Assembly (NCBI GenBank): GCA_029719485.1
Contig: CP120722.1
Location: forward strand, 3,410,001 to 3,474,000
Reading direction: 5' to 3'
From: Kiritimatiellota bacterium B12222
GTDB lineage: Bacteria; Verrucomicrobiota; Kiritimatiellia; SS1-B-03-39; UBA6053
Length of the DNA: 64,000 bases
Positions within the stretch are counted from its first letter, which is position 1. Each line of letters opens with the position of its first letter. The notes under the pieces were generated by a model that saw only the letters and a list, made by a program, of their open reading frames with translations, was not told the DNA's origin and did not search any database. A program made the translations under genes and the position numbers. Below, piece after piece: positions 34,431 through 43,597 of the stretch.

Positions 34431-35380
34431 TGCGCGCATACTTCCTCATTCCTCTGCTTTTACTCTCCGCCTGTGGCCGTCAACAAGACCTTGACTTCCC
34501 CACACCGGAGAGCTTGCCCTCTGTGCAGGTCATGGTTTCCAACGAAACCCCCAAAGTGGGTGAACCCGTCACGGTCGACATTCGGGTCAGCGCCGAAGAA
34601 CGTTTGGTTCTTCCTCCTCCAGCCGACTGGATAGATACTGCAATTGAAATCCTCGACAGCTCATCCACCGAAACCGAGGACACCCAACCTTGGTCCAAAA
34701 CCTACCAAGTGGACCTCACCCTATTTCAAGTCACCAATCTCAGCTTGTTTGCGGAAACCACAGTCAGCACCCTTTCAACCCCTCCTCAAGAACTGACCCT
34801 TCCTTTCAAGACTTTGGATGTACAATCCGTCTTAAACACAGAAGAAGAACAAGTTCCGATGTTCGGAAGTGATGAGTTGCCAGACTTCCGAGGTTCGGAA
34901 GCCTTAAAACGTAAACGACGCAACATCATCATCGGCTCGGCCGTCGCAACAAGCATCCTTTTATTGATTGCTGCACTGATTTGGCACTTTATTCGCAAAC
35001 CGTCGAAGCGTCCCCCGCCCATTCGGCCGGAAGTCGTCGCCCTTCGCAAAATGGATGAGCTTACCCAAAGTGAAATTTGGACCAACTCAAATGCCGATGC
35101 CTGTGCCGTGGCCTTGAGCTCTATTTTACGCATATACATCGAGTCAAAATTCCACATTCAAGCGCCCGAACAAACCACGGAAGAGTTCTTGGAAAGCATC
35201 GAAGCCCATGCCCCTTGGCCTCAAAGCGAACAGGCAGGACTCAAACGCTTTTTCGAAGTAACCGACCAAATTAAATATGCAGCCGCCCGTCCGGGTCATC
35301 AAGTTTTCGAAGATCTGTACCAAGCCAGTCGCAACTTCGTGACCACCACCAGCAAAAATGAAAGGGAGGTGCAGGCATGA
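34427..35380 (+). CDS. Membrane lipoprotein of the Bat operon (DUF4381-like)
   Basis: A 317-residue protein. A lipoprotein signal (MMRAYFLIPLLLLSACGRQQ; lipobox LSAC, Cys 16) precedes a periplasmic beta-rich domain with VTVDIRVSAEERLVLPPPAD (residues 30-150). One transmembrane helix follows (IIIGSAVATSILLLIAALIW, ~170-190), then a cytoplasmic region of ~120 residues with a DUF4381-like SILRIYIESKFHIQAPEQT. It sits between the DUF58 gene and batA, and overlaps both by 4 bases. A lipid anchor plus an internal membrane helix is unusual. Confidence 0.75.
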   Translation: MMRAYFLIPLLLLSACGRQQDLDFPTPESLPSVQVMVSNETPKVGEPVTVDIRVSAEERLVLPPPADWIDTAIEILDSSSTETEDTQPWSKTYQVDLTLFQVTNLSLFAETTVSTLSTPPQELTLPFKTLDVQSVLNTEEEQVPMFGSDELPDFRGSEALKRKRRNIIIGSAVATSILLLIAALIWHFIRKPSKRPPPIRPEVVALRKMDELTQSEIWTNSNADACAVALSSILRIYIESKFHIQAPEQTTEEFLESIEAHAPWPQSEQAGLKRFFEVTDQIKYAAARPGHQVFEDLYQASRNFVTTTSKNEREVQA

Positions 35381-36378
35381 TTTTACGCTTAGCTTACCCC
35401 TGGTTTCTACTGGCATTACTGTTCATCCCTCTGTGGGTCACCCTCCGATGCTCCGCACGTTTTCGTCAAACCTTAAACTTCCCTTCTCTCAAAACACTCA
35501 AGGGACTCCCCCGATCCAACGCACAACGGCTTCAGCCCCTGCTCCATCTCATTTCCGCCATAGGATGGACCTTGCTCATCTTTGCATTGGCCCGACCTCA
35601 AAGCGGATTACGTCAACGTAGCGTCACCACAGACACCGTGGATATCGTCATTGCCATCGACACATCCACCAGTATGCGGGCCATAGATTTGGGTGAAAAC
35701 CAAGAAGAAAATCGACTCGATGCGGTTAAACAGGTAGCCGAACAATTCATCGAAGCCCGGGAGGCCGATCGCCTCAGCCTGATCGCATTTGCGGCCATGC
35801 CCTACACCAAAGCCCCCCTCACCTTGGACCACGATTGGCTCTTGAATCGACTCGCCGAACTTCGCACCGGAGAATTACCCGACGGTACCGCCGTAGGCAG
35901 TGCCTTGGTCAGTGCCATCAACCGCCTGCGGGATTCAGAAGCCGAAACCAAACTCATCGTCCTCCTCACCGACGGCATCAGCAATCGGGGAGATATCGAA
36001 CCCCTGGACGCCGCACCCTTGGCCAAAGAGTTAGGCATAAAAGTCTACACCATCGGCGCCGGATCAGATGGTCCCGTACGGGTTCCCGTAGCCGATGTTT
36101 TTGGACGCACCCAATACGCCACGCGTGAATTACCCATTGATACCGCAACCCTAGAAAAAATCGCCGCCATCACCGACGGACATTTCTTCCGCGCCAGAGA
36201 TCATCGTGAATTAGAAGAGGTTTTCGCCGAAATTGACAATATGGAACGCACCGAAATTGATGTTGATGAATATACCCTTTACACCGAACAGTTCACCTGG
36301 TTCGCGGCTGCGGGCTTGGGACTCATCCTCCTGGAGAGACTGCTTGCCGCGGGCAGAATGGGGAGGACCTTATCATGA
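35377..36378 (+). CDS. batA: BatA: membrane-anchored VWA protein
   Basis: A 333-residue protein with two N-terminal transmembrane helices (residues 5-25 and 55-75), a periplasmic von Willebrand A domain (about 85-290) with the MIDAS DTSTSM and the TDG motif, and a last helix (WFAAAGLGLILLERLL). It belongs to the Bat (aerotolerance) group, which acts in membrane protein or stress complexes. It overlaps batB by 4 bases. Confidence 0.93.
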   Translation: MILRLAYPWFLLALLFIPLWVTLRCSARFRQTLNFPSLKTLKGLPRSNAQRLQPLLHLISAIGWTLLIFALARPQSGLRQRSVTTDTVDIVIAIDTSTSMRAIDLGENQEENRLDAVKQVAEQFIEAREADRLSLIAFAAMPYTKAPLTLDHDWLLNRLAELRTGELPDGTAVGSALVSAINRLRDSEAETKLIVLLTDGISNRGDIEPLDAAPLAKELGIKVYTIGAGSDGPVRVPVADVFGRTQYATRELPIDTATLEKIAAITDGHFFRARDHRELEEVFAEIDNMERTEIDVDEYTLYTEQFTWFAAAGLGLILLERLLAAGRMGRTLS

Positions 36379-37391
36379 GTTTTGGCGCCCCAATGTTCTT
36401 GTGGTTACTACCTGTCATTGGTGGCATCATTATTTTTGATGCCACGTTGCGCAGTCATCGCCAACGCAAACTCAATCGGTTTATCCCCCCTGCCCTCCAG
36501 GCACGCATGGGGCTAATCCCCCAGAAAAATTTACGCCTGCTACAACATATTCTCCTCTACAGCGCTTGGCTACTCATCGGCTTTAGTTTGAGTAGGCCCC
36601 AATGGGGCTTCACCTGGCGCGATGCCCAACGCGAAGGTTTAGATTTGATGGTGATGGTCGATACCTCTAACAGTATGCGGGCCGACGATTTCAAACCCAC
36701 CCGTCTGCAGCGGGCAAAATGGGGAATCGAAGAATTGGTCAGCGAATTAACCGGCGACAGAATTGGCCTCATCGCCTTCGCAGGAGAAGGCGTGTTGCAA
36801 TGCCCGTTCACCTTGGATTACGGTGCCTTTTTGATGAACACTCAAGATCTCTTCCCCGGAATTGTCCCCACAGGAGGTACCGATCTCGAAGCCGCCTTTA
36901 ACACCGCATTGAAAAGCTTTGATGCCGAAAGTGAAGCCGACAAAGTGATTCTATTGATTACCGATGGCGAAAGCCACCAAGGCAATTTGGATGACACCAT
37001 TCAAAAACTACAACAGCAAAATATCCGCGTGTTTGCCGTCGGAGTAGGCACCCCTGAAGGGTCGTTAATCCCCATGGATCCTAGCGCAAATGCCTTTCTC
37101 AAAAACCGTAGCCAAGAGGTCGTAAAAAGCGCGCTCAACGAAGAGATCCTTAAAAAATTGGCCGCGAGTACCGATGGTCTTTACGTCAAAGCCAACCCAC
37201 GCGATTTTGGAGTGACTGAACTCATTACCGAAGGCTTAAAACCCCTCAAACGTAGTCAACTGGACAGCGAACGGGTCAAAGAAATGGAGGACAGATTCCA
37301 AATCTTCCTCGGCGCTGGATTGCTTTGCCTGCTGCTTGAAGTCTTGGCACCGTTACCCGCCTATGGTTTACGCAAACGGAGGAAGGCATGA
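36375..37391 (+). CDS. batB: BatB: membrane-anchored VWA protein
   Basis: A 338-residue paralogue of BatA. Two N-terminal helices and a VWA domain with MIDAS DTSNSM (about residue 95) are followed by a C-terminal helix (IFLGAGLLCLLLEVLAPL). It starts MSFGAPMFLWLLPVIGGI and overlaps batA and batC by 4 bases each. The two VWA proteins are expected to form a complex. Confidence 0.93.
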   Translation: MSFGAPMFLWLLPVIGGIIIFDATLRSHRQRKLNRFIPPALQARMGLIPQKNLRLLQHILLYSAWLLIGFSLSRPQWGFTWRDAQREGLDLMVMVDTSNSMRADDFKPTRLQRAKWGIEELVSELTGDRIGLIAFAGEGVLQCPFTLDYGAFLMNTQDLFPGIVPTGGTDLEAAFNTALKSFDAESEADKVILLITDGESHQGNLDDTIQKLQQQNIRVFAVGVGTPEGSLIPMDPSANAFLKNRSQEVVKSALNEEILKKLAASTDGLYVKANPRDFGVTELITEGLKPLKRSQLDSERVKEMEDRFQIFLGAGLLCLLLEVLAPLPAYGLRKRRKA

Positions 37392-38383
37392 AACTACGCA
37401 TTCTCTTACTCGCAACAATATCCTTAAGCCCTTTATTTGCACAGGAAGAAACGGGAGAACCCTTAAGTCGCATGAAAACCCTCCTCCTCCGGGAACAGGC
37501 CAAAAAGTATTATGCCTCTGAAGACCCTGAGGAACAGCAACTCGCACTTGAGCTGTTCGAGCTGCTGCAAACACAAGCGCCTGAAGGTGAATTAAATATT
37601 GATGCCCTGCGCTTTGCAGAAGCCATGAGCCACCTCAAAATGCAACAAGCAGAACCAGCCCTCCAAGAGTTGGAGGCGATTGAAGGATTTGAGGATCCCC
37701 TCATGCGCAGTCGCGTGCGACAAATGAAAGGAAACGCACAGCTGAGCCTCTCCGATGCAGCGGTGGAGACACAAGACTGGGAACAAGCTAAAGAGCAAAT
37801 CAATGGAGCGATTGAATCCTTCACCAATGCACTACGCGATAACCCGCAATCCGAGGCCGCACGCTATAATTTAGAACTTTCCCAAAAACGTCTTGAGCAA
37901 ATTCTGGCCCAAGAACCCCCTCCTCCTCAAGAAAACCAAGACCAAGAGCAGGACCAAGAGGAACAGGAGGATCAACAGGATCAGGATCAACAAGAAAAAG
38001 ATCAGCAAGATCAGGATTCATCTGACCAAAAAGACGAACAACAACAGGATCAACAAAATCAAGACCAGCAGGATCAACAGGATCAGGACCAGCAGGATCA
38101 GGACCAGCAGGATCAACAGGATCAACAGGACCAGCAAAATCAGGACCAGCAGGATCCTAAAGATCAAGATCAGTCCGATCAGCAGGACCAGCAAGAACAA
38201 GATCAACAAGACCAGCCATCGTCTCAACAATCAGGGCAACCCACTCCTGAAGAAGACATACAAGAAGTGGATGCACGTCAAATGCAACAACTACTTGACG
38301 CCGCCTTGGAACAGGAAAAACATCAACGTCGCCAACTTATGCAACAACGAATACAAGTTGTACCCGTAGAAAAAGATTGGTAG
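37388..38383 (+). CDS. batC: BatC: TPR-like protein with a Gln/Asp-rich repeat tract
   Basis: A 331-residue protein with an N-terminal signal (MKLRILLLATISLSPLFAQ) and TPR-like helices to about residue 175 (YASEDPEEQQLALELFELLQ). Residues 178-280 are almost only Gln, Asp and Glu with DQQDQ repeats. A helical C-terminal end follows (DVDARQMQQLLDAALEQ-like). Its TPR part probably docks other Bat proteins; the tract may be a flexible spacer. Overlaps batB by 4 bases. Confidence 0.88.
   Translation: MKLRILLLATISLSPLFAQEETGEPLSRMKTLLLREQAKKYYASEDPEEQQLALELFELLQTQAPEGELNIDALRFAEAMSHLKMQQAEPALQELEAIEGFEDPLMRSRVRQMKGNAQLSLSDAAVETQDWEQAKEQINGAIESFTNALRDNPQSEAARYNLELSQKRLEQILAQEPPPPQENQDQEQDQEEQEDQQDQDQQEKDQQDQDSSDQKDEQQQDQQNQDQQDQQDQDQQDQDQQDQQDQQDQQNQDQQDPKDQDQSDQQDQQEQDQQDQPSSQQSGQPTPEEDIQEVDARQMQQLLDAALEQEKHQRRQLMQQRIQVVPVEKDW
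37920..38230 (+). repeat. Gln/Asp codon repeat tract inside batC
   Basis: A low-complexity run of CAG/CAA/GAT/GAC codons with many CAGGACCAGCAGGATCA-like blocks, about 300 bases. The DNA repeats are in phase with codons, so unequal crossover or slippage would change length without shifting frame. Confidence 0.85.
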
Positions 38384-38405
38384 GTACATGCAACTCTATT
38401 GAATC

Positions 38406-40109
38406 ATGAACGTGAAAGTCTATCGCCCTCTTCTTATTTTCGTCTTCCTCTTCGCCAACCTGTTGCGAGCAGAGGTGCATATGGATTTGTCCAAATCCAG
38501 TATTTCTGTAGATGATACCGTCGAATTAATCTTGAGCTACAAAGATAACGGGTTTCCCCGCCCACCTTCACTACCTTTGCCCGATGGATTAAGGGAACTG
38601 GGAAACAGCAATCAACAAATCACAATCAATGGTCACACTGAATATACCGTGAGATATATTCTCAAAGCCTCCGCCCCCGGTAGCTATACCATCGGCCCCT
38701 ACAAACTCAAAACCACACAAGGAGATCAAAACTTAGACGCGATCACCCTGACCGTTACCCCCGCAAAAGTGCTAGAAGCAGATGAAAATTTATTTGTGAC
38801 CTTAGAGAGTTCTTCCAGTGAAGTACTGGTTCGTGAAACCATAGAACTCACCCTTTCATTCTACACCCGCATCAATATTGGGAACATTAATTTAATCGAA
38901 TCCCCACGTGAGGGATATGAACTGAGCGACTGGCGGGAAATTCAATCCGGCACCCGCAATATTCAAGGCAAAAACTACCGCGTAAATCAATTTCTGGCCC
39001 GGCTTACCCCCACAAAAACCGGGACCATTGAATTAAACCCCATTTTCAACGTTTCCGTAATACAGCGTGGAAGCAGTTACGACGCCTTGTTCGGCAACCG
39101 CAGTTCAGAAAATGTCAGAGTACAACTTCCAGAACCGTTAAAAATAAAAGTAAATGCACCACCCACTGAAGGTCAGCCCGAGGATTACAGCGGCCACTTG
39201 GGTGATTTCAGCCTGAATGCAAGCGCATCCCCCCGCGAAGTAAATGTCGGCGACCCCATCACCCTTCGCGTCGAACTCTCCGGACGTGGCAGTCTACAAC
39301 AAGCCTTACCACCCGGCCTGAAAGAAAGTGAGAACTTTAAAGTCTATCAACCCCGCTTAATCAACGAAGAAATGAGAAACGACGGGTTGTCTGGTCGCAA
39401 AATCATTGAACAAGTGATCATTCCAAAACATGCAGGTGTTTCCAAAATTCCCTCGCTGGAGTTCTCCTACTACGATACCGAAACCAAAAAGTATAAAACC
39501 ATTCAAACCCCTCCCTTCGCCATTACCGTAACCGGAGAAAACAAGGAAGAGACCCCCAGCACCTTTAGTTCATTGAACTTCAGCCCCGAACCGCTCGAAA
39601 CGGAACTCCTCGGTGACGACCTCCTGTATTTAAAAACCCAGCCCACACCCACCCACACCCTCAAACAGTTACAACCCGGGTGGACGCTGATCGGTCTTTC
39701 AGGCCTTCCCTTTTTAACCTGGGCCTTCTCCGGACTTTTGATGCGTAAAAGAGAGCAAAGCGTAAAAGATCCTCACGCCCAACGACGTCAACAGGCCCCC
39801 AAACGGCTGCGGAAACATTTGGCAAAGTTAGACCATGCAGATGACGATATCTATCGGGTGATTTGGGAAATTCTTTCCGAGTACCTCTCGGCACGCTTGA
39901 GTTTACCCCCAGGGGAATTAAACCTATCCGATGTCTCCGAAAAACTACCCACGACGGTGAACACAGCACAGAAACAGGCATTGGAAAATTGGATGCAACG
40001 CTGCGACCTTGCGCGCTTTGCAGGAACAAGTTCAACAGAAACCCAAGCAGATACCCGCAAAGAATTTCGCGGCTTTATCCTCAAACTAGATCGGGAGCTG
40101 GGACGATGA
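38406..40109 (+). CDS. batD: BatD: periplasmic oxygen tolerance protein
   Basis: A 567-residue protein. Signal peptide (MNVKVYRPLLIFVFLFANLL), then tandem beta-sandwich domains of the BatD type (VHMDLSKSSISVDDTVELIL near residue 25, and a later NASASPREVNVGDPITLRVE). One transmembrane helix lies near residue 425-445 (GWTLIGLSGLPFLTWAFSGL), and a cytoplasmic helical domain of about 110 residues ends the protein. It begins 22 bases after batC and overlaps batE by 4 bases. Confidence 0.9.
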   Translation: MNVKVYRPLLIFVFLFANLLRAEVHMDLSKSSISVDDTVELILSYKDNGFPRPPSLPLPDGLRELGNSNQQITINGHTEYTVRYILKASAPGSYTIGPYKLKTTQGDQNLDAITLTVTPAKVLEADENLFVTLESSSSEVLVRETIELTLSFYTRINIGNINLIESPREGYELSDWREIQSGTRNIQGKNYRVNQFLARLTPTKTGTIELNPIFNVSVIQRGSSYDALFGNRSSENVRVQLPEPLKIKVNAPPTEGQPEDYSGHLGDFSLNASASPREVNVGDPITLRVELSGRGSLQQALPPGLKESENFKVYQPRLINEEMRNDGLSGRKIIEQVIIPKHAGVSKIPSLEFSYYDTETKKYKTIQTPPFAITVTGENKEETPSTFSSLNFSPEPLETELLGDDLLYLKTQPTPTHTLKQLQPGWTLIGLSGLPFLTWAFSGLLMRKREQSVKDPHAQRRQQAPKRLRKHLAKLDHADDDIYRVIWEILSEYLSARLSLPPGELNLSDVSEKLPTTVNTAQKQALENWMQRCDLARFAGTSSTETQADTRKEFRGFILKLDRELGR

Positions 40110-40819
40110 AATTTTTACCCTTTCTTTTTTTCACCCTGTTTTCATTCACTTTATGGGCGGACCCCGCCTTTGAACAAGGACGCAGCTTGTACGATCAAGG
40201 AGAATTTGAGCAAGCACTCGAAAGCTATCTGCAAATTCCCGGTTTCTCTGCAAATTTAGACTACAATCGTGCGAATACGCTCATGCGTTTAGGCCGTACC
40301 CCAGAAGCCTTGGCCTATTACCGACGCGCGCTGTGGCAAAAAAGCAGCGATCCCGATATTCGCGCAAATCTTCAACGTGCCAGCACACAACTCGAAATTA
40401 TCCTTCCTCCTCTCCCCCTCTACCGTCGCATGGCCGGATTTATGACGACAAAACAGTGGCAATGGACCCTGATCATCAGTTGCTGGATTTTCGCTGGCTT
40501 CGGAATGCTTCAGTATCGAATCCCACAATTTAAAACTGCAGCCGCATGGGTATTCCCTTTAGCGGGACTACTGATTCTCAGCTCTATAGCGGGTACGTGG
40601 GCGACACTCCCTGCTCATTGGACAAAAGAGGCCATCGTCATGCCGGAACACGTCACCGCGCGCTTTGAGCCCCTTCCCGATGCCACCGAGCATTTTTCGA
40701 TTCCCCAAGGTACGCTGGTGATTCTCGGCGAGAAAAGCCGCAACTGGGTACGTATCCGCAGCGGCGAAAATCAGGGATGGATCCCTTCAGACAGCGTCAT
40801 CAGTTTAGAATCCCTCTAA
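40106..40819 (+). CDS. batE: BatE: TPR and SH3-like membrane protein
   Basis: A 237-residue protein starting at ATG 40106 (MKFLPFLFFTLFSFTLWADP), with the start overlapping the batD stop by 4 bases (ATGA); a longer in-frame ORF starts inside batD and is not likely. A signal is followed by TPR-like repeats (EQGRSLYDQGEFEQALESYL; NRANTLMRLGRTPEALAYYR), two transmembrane helices near 120-165, and a C-terminal SH3-like domain (ENQGWIPSDSVISLES). It ends the operon. Confidence 0.88.
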   Translation: MKFLPFLFFTLFSFTLWADPAFEQGRSLYDQGEFEQALESYLQIPGFSANLDYNRANTLMRLGRTPEALAYYRRALWQKSSDPDIRANLQRASTQLEIILPPLPLYRRMAGFMTTKQWQWTLIISCWIFAGFGMLQYRIPQFKTAAAWVFPLAGLLILSSIAGTWATLPAHWTKEAIVMPEHVTARFEPLPDATEHFSIPQGTLVILGEKSRNWVRIRSGENQGWIPSDSVISLESL

Positions 40820-40923
40820 GCCATCCTGACCTCAATTAAAATCGAAATCGAAACCACCACAAATCTACTGATTTCGCGGAAAAATAATTCATCCTTTTCA
40901 GCAGAGATCTAGGTGCTCTTCGA

Positions 40924-41006
40924 GCTGAAGGCCCGCAAAGATACCCGCCCAGTGCGAAGCGCTGGGTTCCCAGGTTTTGGGGCTGAAGGCCCGCGAAGAT
41001 CCCCCC
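40924..41006. repeat. Intergenic direct repeats with internal hairpin
   Basis: Two direct repeats, 40924-40949 and 40982-41006, share GCTGAAGGCCCGC(A/G)AAGAT followed by C-rich ends. Between them CCCAGTGC-GAA-GCGCTGGG (40948-40966) folds as an 8-bp hairpin with one G-T pair and a GAA loop. The unit looks like a mobile or structured intergenic repeat. It lies in the 436-base gap after batE (40820-41255), which has no gene; the rest shows C-rich runs without ORF support. Confidence 0.6.
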
Positions 41007-41210
41007 AACAGCGTTAAATCATTCCGCTTCAACCCAATTTCGTCATCGCAATCTAAATCGCCCCTACTTCCTTGACGTTGACGGACCGAACACCCGTTCT
41101 GAATTTGATTCCGATCCCGACACAGCCCCCCCAACCTACACCAACGGCGTTACCCCCATCAGCCTAGGATTGGGTTGAGGCACGAAACCCTACCCTGGCT
41201 CCCCCCCCAA

Positions 41211-41237
41211 AAAAACATCTCTTACGCCACCGGCGTA
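41211..41237 (-). terminator. Weak terminator after the DUF2333 gene
   Basis: On the minus strand the hairpin TACGCC-GGT-GGCGTA (41223-41237) is followed by seven bases and then seven T (41211-41217). It is 18 bases beyond the stop codon of the gene. Confidence 0.4.
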
Positions 41238-41255
41238 CCTCTGGATCAGGCGCTC

Positions 41256-42434
41256 TTAGTTTTCGACGCCACCACCACTGATCTGCTTCTGTAATTCCTG
41301 TACGGCCAAATGAGCTTTGGCAACATGCCCGGCCAACACCAACGAGTGATTTTGAACCGCACCAAACTCTTCTCCGTTAAGCACCATGGGGCTAGTCATC
41401 GGCATACACGCACTTTCTAACTCGTTAATAATACGGTTCATAATTCCCATAGATTGAGAATCATTGAGAAGCTTATCACAGTCTTTACGCATGGCCAACA
41501 TGGTGTGATACATCACAAACAGTCCACCCCGTGCCTGATAAAATACATCATCCCGTTGAAAAAATGGCGTGACGTCATTGTGATCTTCTGGCTCAACCTC
41601 TTTACCTGTGGGATCCACCACCACGGCACTATCCATGCCCTCCATGCCTTCGGGAATTTTCTCCGTCAATACCCCTGTATCAAAAGTAGTGGCACCAATA
41701 TTTTTCTGAAGATTAGTGGCATAAGTACCCAACATCATTTTTTGACGTTCCAGGAATTGGATAACTTGGTCCTGACGAATCGTAAAATATTTACCATCGG
41801 TTGTGGTGTTGTTAATCTTCTCCAAATATTCCTCTAAAAAGGCAATCCCTTGCTTGTATTGGCTTTCGGTCGATTGGAGAATCCAGCGGTTTGGATTGTA
41901 GTTAAAGCGTGCGTCCGCATCATTTAATTCCGGTAACTCCCCTGAGTTCGGTCCGGATCGACTCAACTCAAAACGAAGACCTTGTACCATCACCCGCAAT
42001 TGTACCACGGCACCTTTTTCCCAATTCCGCATATTATCAGGAATTCGGGTCATCGGCACCCAATCATTCGACTGATATCCACCAGGTTTTTTCAGCAAAA
42101 GATCTGCCAAATAGATGGTGGTCGCCACCGTACGATATCCGCGGGGTAAAGGCTCATCCAGCTCTCGGTGACCATATCCCACAGCCATGCCACGAACGGT
42201 TTCATTAATCTCAAAGGTTTCAGGAATTCGAGCCCAGTATAAAGAAAGCGATGTACCCAACACCAACAAACCCAGACAAACCCGTCGCACAAGCAACATT
42301 TTCTTTTGCGAGGGGTTCAACTCTTTAGGCTCAGCCTCTTCACGATCATCATGGGTTTCAGTAGAAGCATTACCCTCTTCTTGTTTAGAGATCGTGTCTT
42401 CAGGTTCAAAGGTGTCGTCGGAGAAATTGTTCAT
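41256..42434 (-). CDS. DUF2333 family membrane protein
   Basis: A 392-residue protein. The first ~45 residues are acidic and disordered; one transmembrane helix (residues 48-66: RRVCLGLLVLGTSLSLYWA) follows. The domain then has KKPGGYQSNDWVPMTRIPDN and GAVVQLRVMVQGLRFELSRS, which are DUF2333 hallmarks (the proteobacterial form reads 'GGYLSND'). The end is helical. Function unknown; the family occurs in Proteobacteria and PVC bacteria. Transcribed convergently with the Bat operon. Confidence 0.8.
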   Translation of the reverse strand: MNNFSDDTFEPEDTISKQEEGNASTETHDDREEAEPKELNPSQKKMLLVRRVCLGLLVLGTSLSLYWARIPETFEINETVRGMAVGYGHRELDEPLPRGYRTVATTIYLADLLLKKPGGYQSNDWVPMTRIPDNMRNWEKGAVVQLRVMVQGLRFELSRSGPNSGELPELNDADARFNYNPNRWILQSTESQYKQGIAFLEEYLEKINNTTTDGKYFTIRQDQVIQFLERQKMMLGTYATNLQKNIGATTFDTGVLTEKIPEGMEGMDSAVVVDPTGKEVEPEDHNDVTPFFQRDDVFYQARGGLFVMYHTMLAMRKDCDKLLNDSQSMGIMNRIINELESACMPMTSPMVLNGEEFGAVQNHSLVLAGHVAKAHLAVQELQKQISGGGVEN

Positions 42435-42486
42435 AGTGGGGGTACTTTAATCAAAGATCTAGGGTTTCGCAAGCAGAGGCTGACCT

Positions 42487-43467
42487 CTACTTCTCATTTT
42501 CATTGCAACCTTTTTTCCCTTTTTGGGGTTGGATGCGTAATTCGGGGTGAGTGGTGGTGACAATACTGTTGGGAGGTACTGATTCATTCAGGAAAACATT
42601 GGCCCCGATAATACTGCCGCAACCAATGCGGGTATCACCACCTAAAATCGTACTGTTTGCATAAATGATGACATCATTTTCTACAGTAGGATGACGTTTT
42701 ACATGCTTCACAGGCAAACCATGTTCATCCAAAGAAAAGCTTTTCGCGCCCAAGGTCACTCCCTGATAAATCTTGACCCGCTCCCCAATTTCTGTGGTTT
42801 CCCCAATCACCACACCCGTCGCATGGTCAATGAAAAAACTGGGGCCCACTTTTGCACCGGGATGAATATCCACACCCGTCTGCGAATGCGTCCATTCACT
42901 CATCACCCGCGGGACCACAGGTACATTCAACAAATAAAGCTCATGCGCCAACCGATGGGCCGTAATCGCCAATAAACCCGGATAGGCTAACTGAACTTCC
43001 GCATAAGTTAAGGCCGCAGGATCTCCATTGTACGCCGCTTCAATATCTTGAATCACCAATTCACGAATCACCGGTAACCGGGAAAAGAAAACTTCTAATA
43101 CCCGATTAGACTCCACCAGAATATCTTCGCAACTGACCTTTTCTCCTTCCGTTTTGGCGGCACGTCCATGCCAACGAAAAGGCAAACTGCGCTCGATTTG
43201 CGGACGCAAGTGACACCAAGTATGGCTTAAGCGACGCAACAGGAACACATTAAAGTCTTCCAAATCGATCGTACCCGGCTTCATGCGCCCAGGCAAAAGG
43301 AGATCGATCAACATTCGCAATGCCGATTCAATTTCTTCCGGATCAGGGTACTCCGACAACACATTCTGAGGAATGTCTTCTTCAGAATCGGTGTACAAGG
43401 ACATCAACTGATGCGCAGTCGTCGCAAAAAATTCACTGTATTTATCTGGATCATTTATAGGATTCAC
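42487..43467 (-). CDS. cysE: Serine O-acetyltransferase
   Basis: A 326-residue protein starting at GTG 43467. The left-handed beta-helix with hexapeptide repeats spans about residues 200-310. Motifs include GVDIHPGAKVGPSFFIDHAT (catalytic His), GVVIGETTEIGERVKIYQGV and VGAKSFSLDEHGLPVKHVKR-like loops. It makes O-acetylserine for cysteine synthesis; EpsC-type rather than plain CysE because of the long N-terminal helical part. No Cys synthase is adjacent. A divergent lipid-kinase gene lies 130 bases upstream. Confidence 0.93.
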   Translation of the reverse strand: MNPINDPDKYSEFFATTAHQLMSLYTDSEEDIPQNVLSEYPDPEEIESALRMLIDLLLPGRMKPGTIDLEDFNVFLLRRLSHTWCHLRPQIERSLPFRWHGRAAKTEGEKVSCEDILVESNRVLEVFFSRLPVIRELVIQDIEAAYNGDPAALTYAEVQLAYPGLLAITAHRLAHELYLLNVPVVPRVMSEWTHSQTGVDIHPGAKVGPSFFIDHATGVVIGETTEIGERVKIYQGVTLGAKSFSLDEHGLPVKHVKRHPTVENDVIIYANSTILGGDTRIGCGSIIGANVFLNESVPPNSIVTTTHPELRIQPQKGKKGCNENEK

Positions 43468-43597
43468 AAGCGCACAATATCTCCGCTATCCTGCCCTGTC
43501 CACGAAAAGTTACTTTTTCCTCAACTTCACATACTTTCTATGCTTTTCCACGACTCACGAGTTGCGCTTCTCTAAAATATAAGTCAAAAATATAAAT

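Noticed and set aside
39863..40105. N-terminal extension of BatE
   Set aside because: The longer frame lies inside batD; the signal peptide at ATG 40106 with a 4-base overlap is the natural start.
40820..41255. Relict gene after batE
   Set aside because: Some frames are open for about 40 codons, but none shows a motif, and C-runs dominate.
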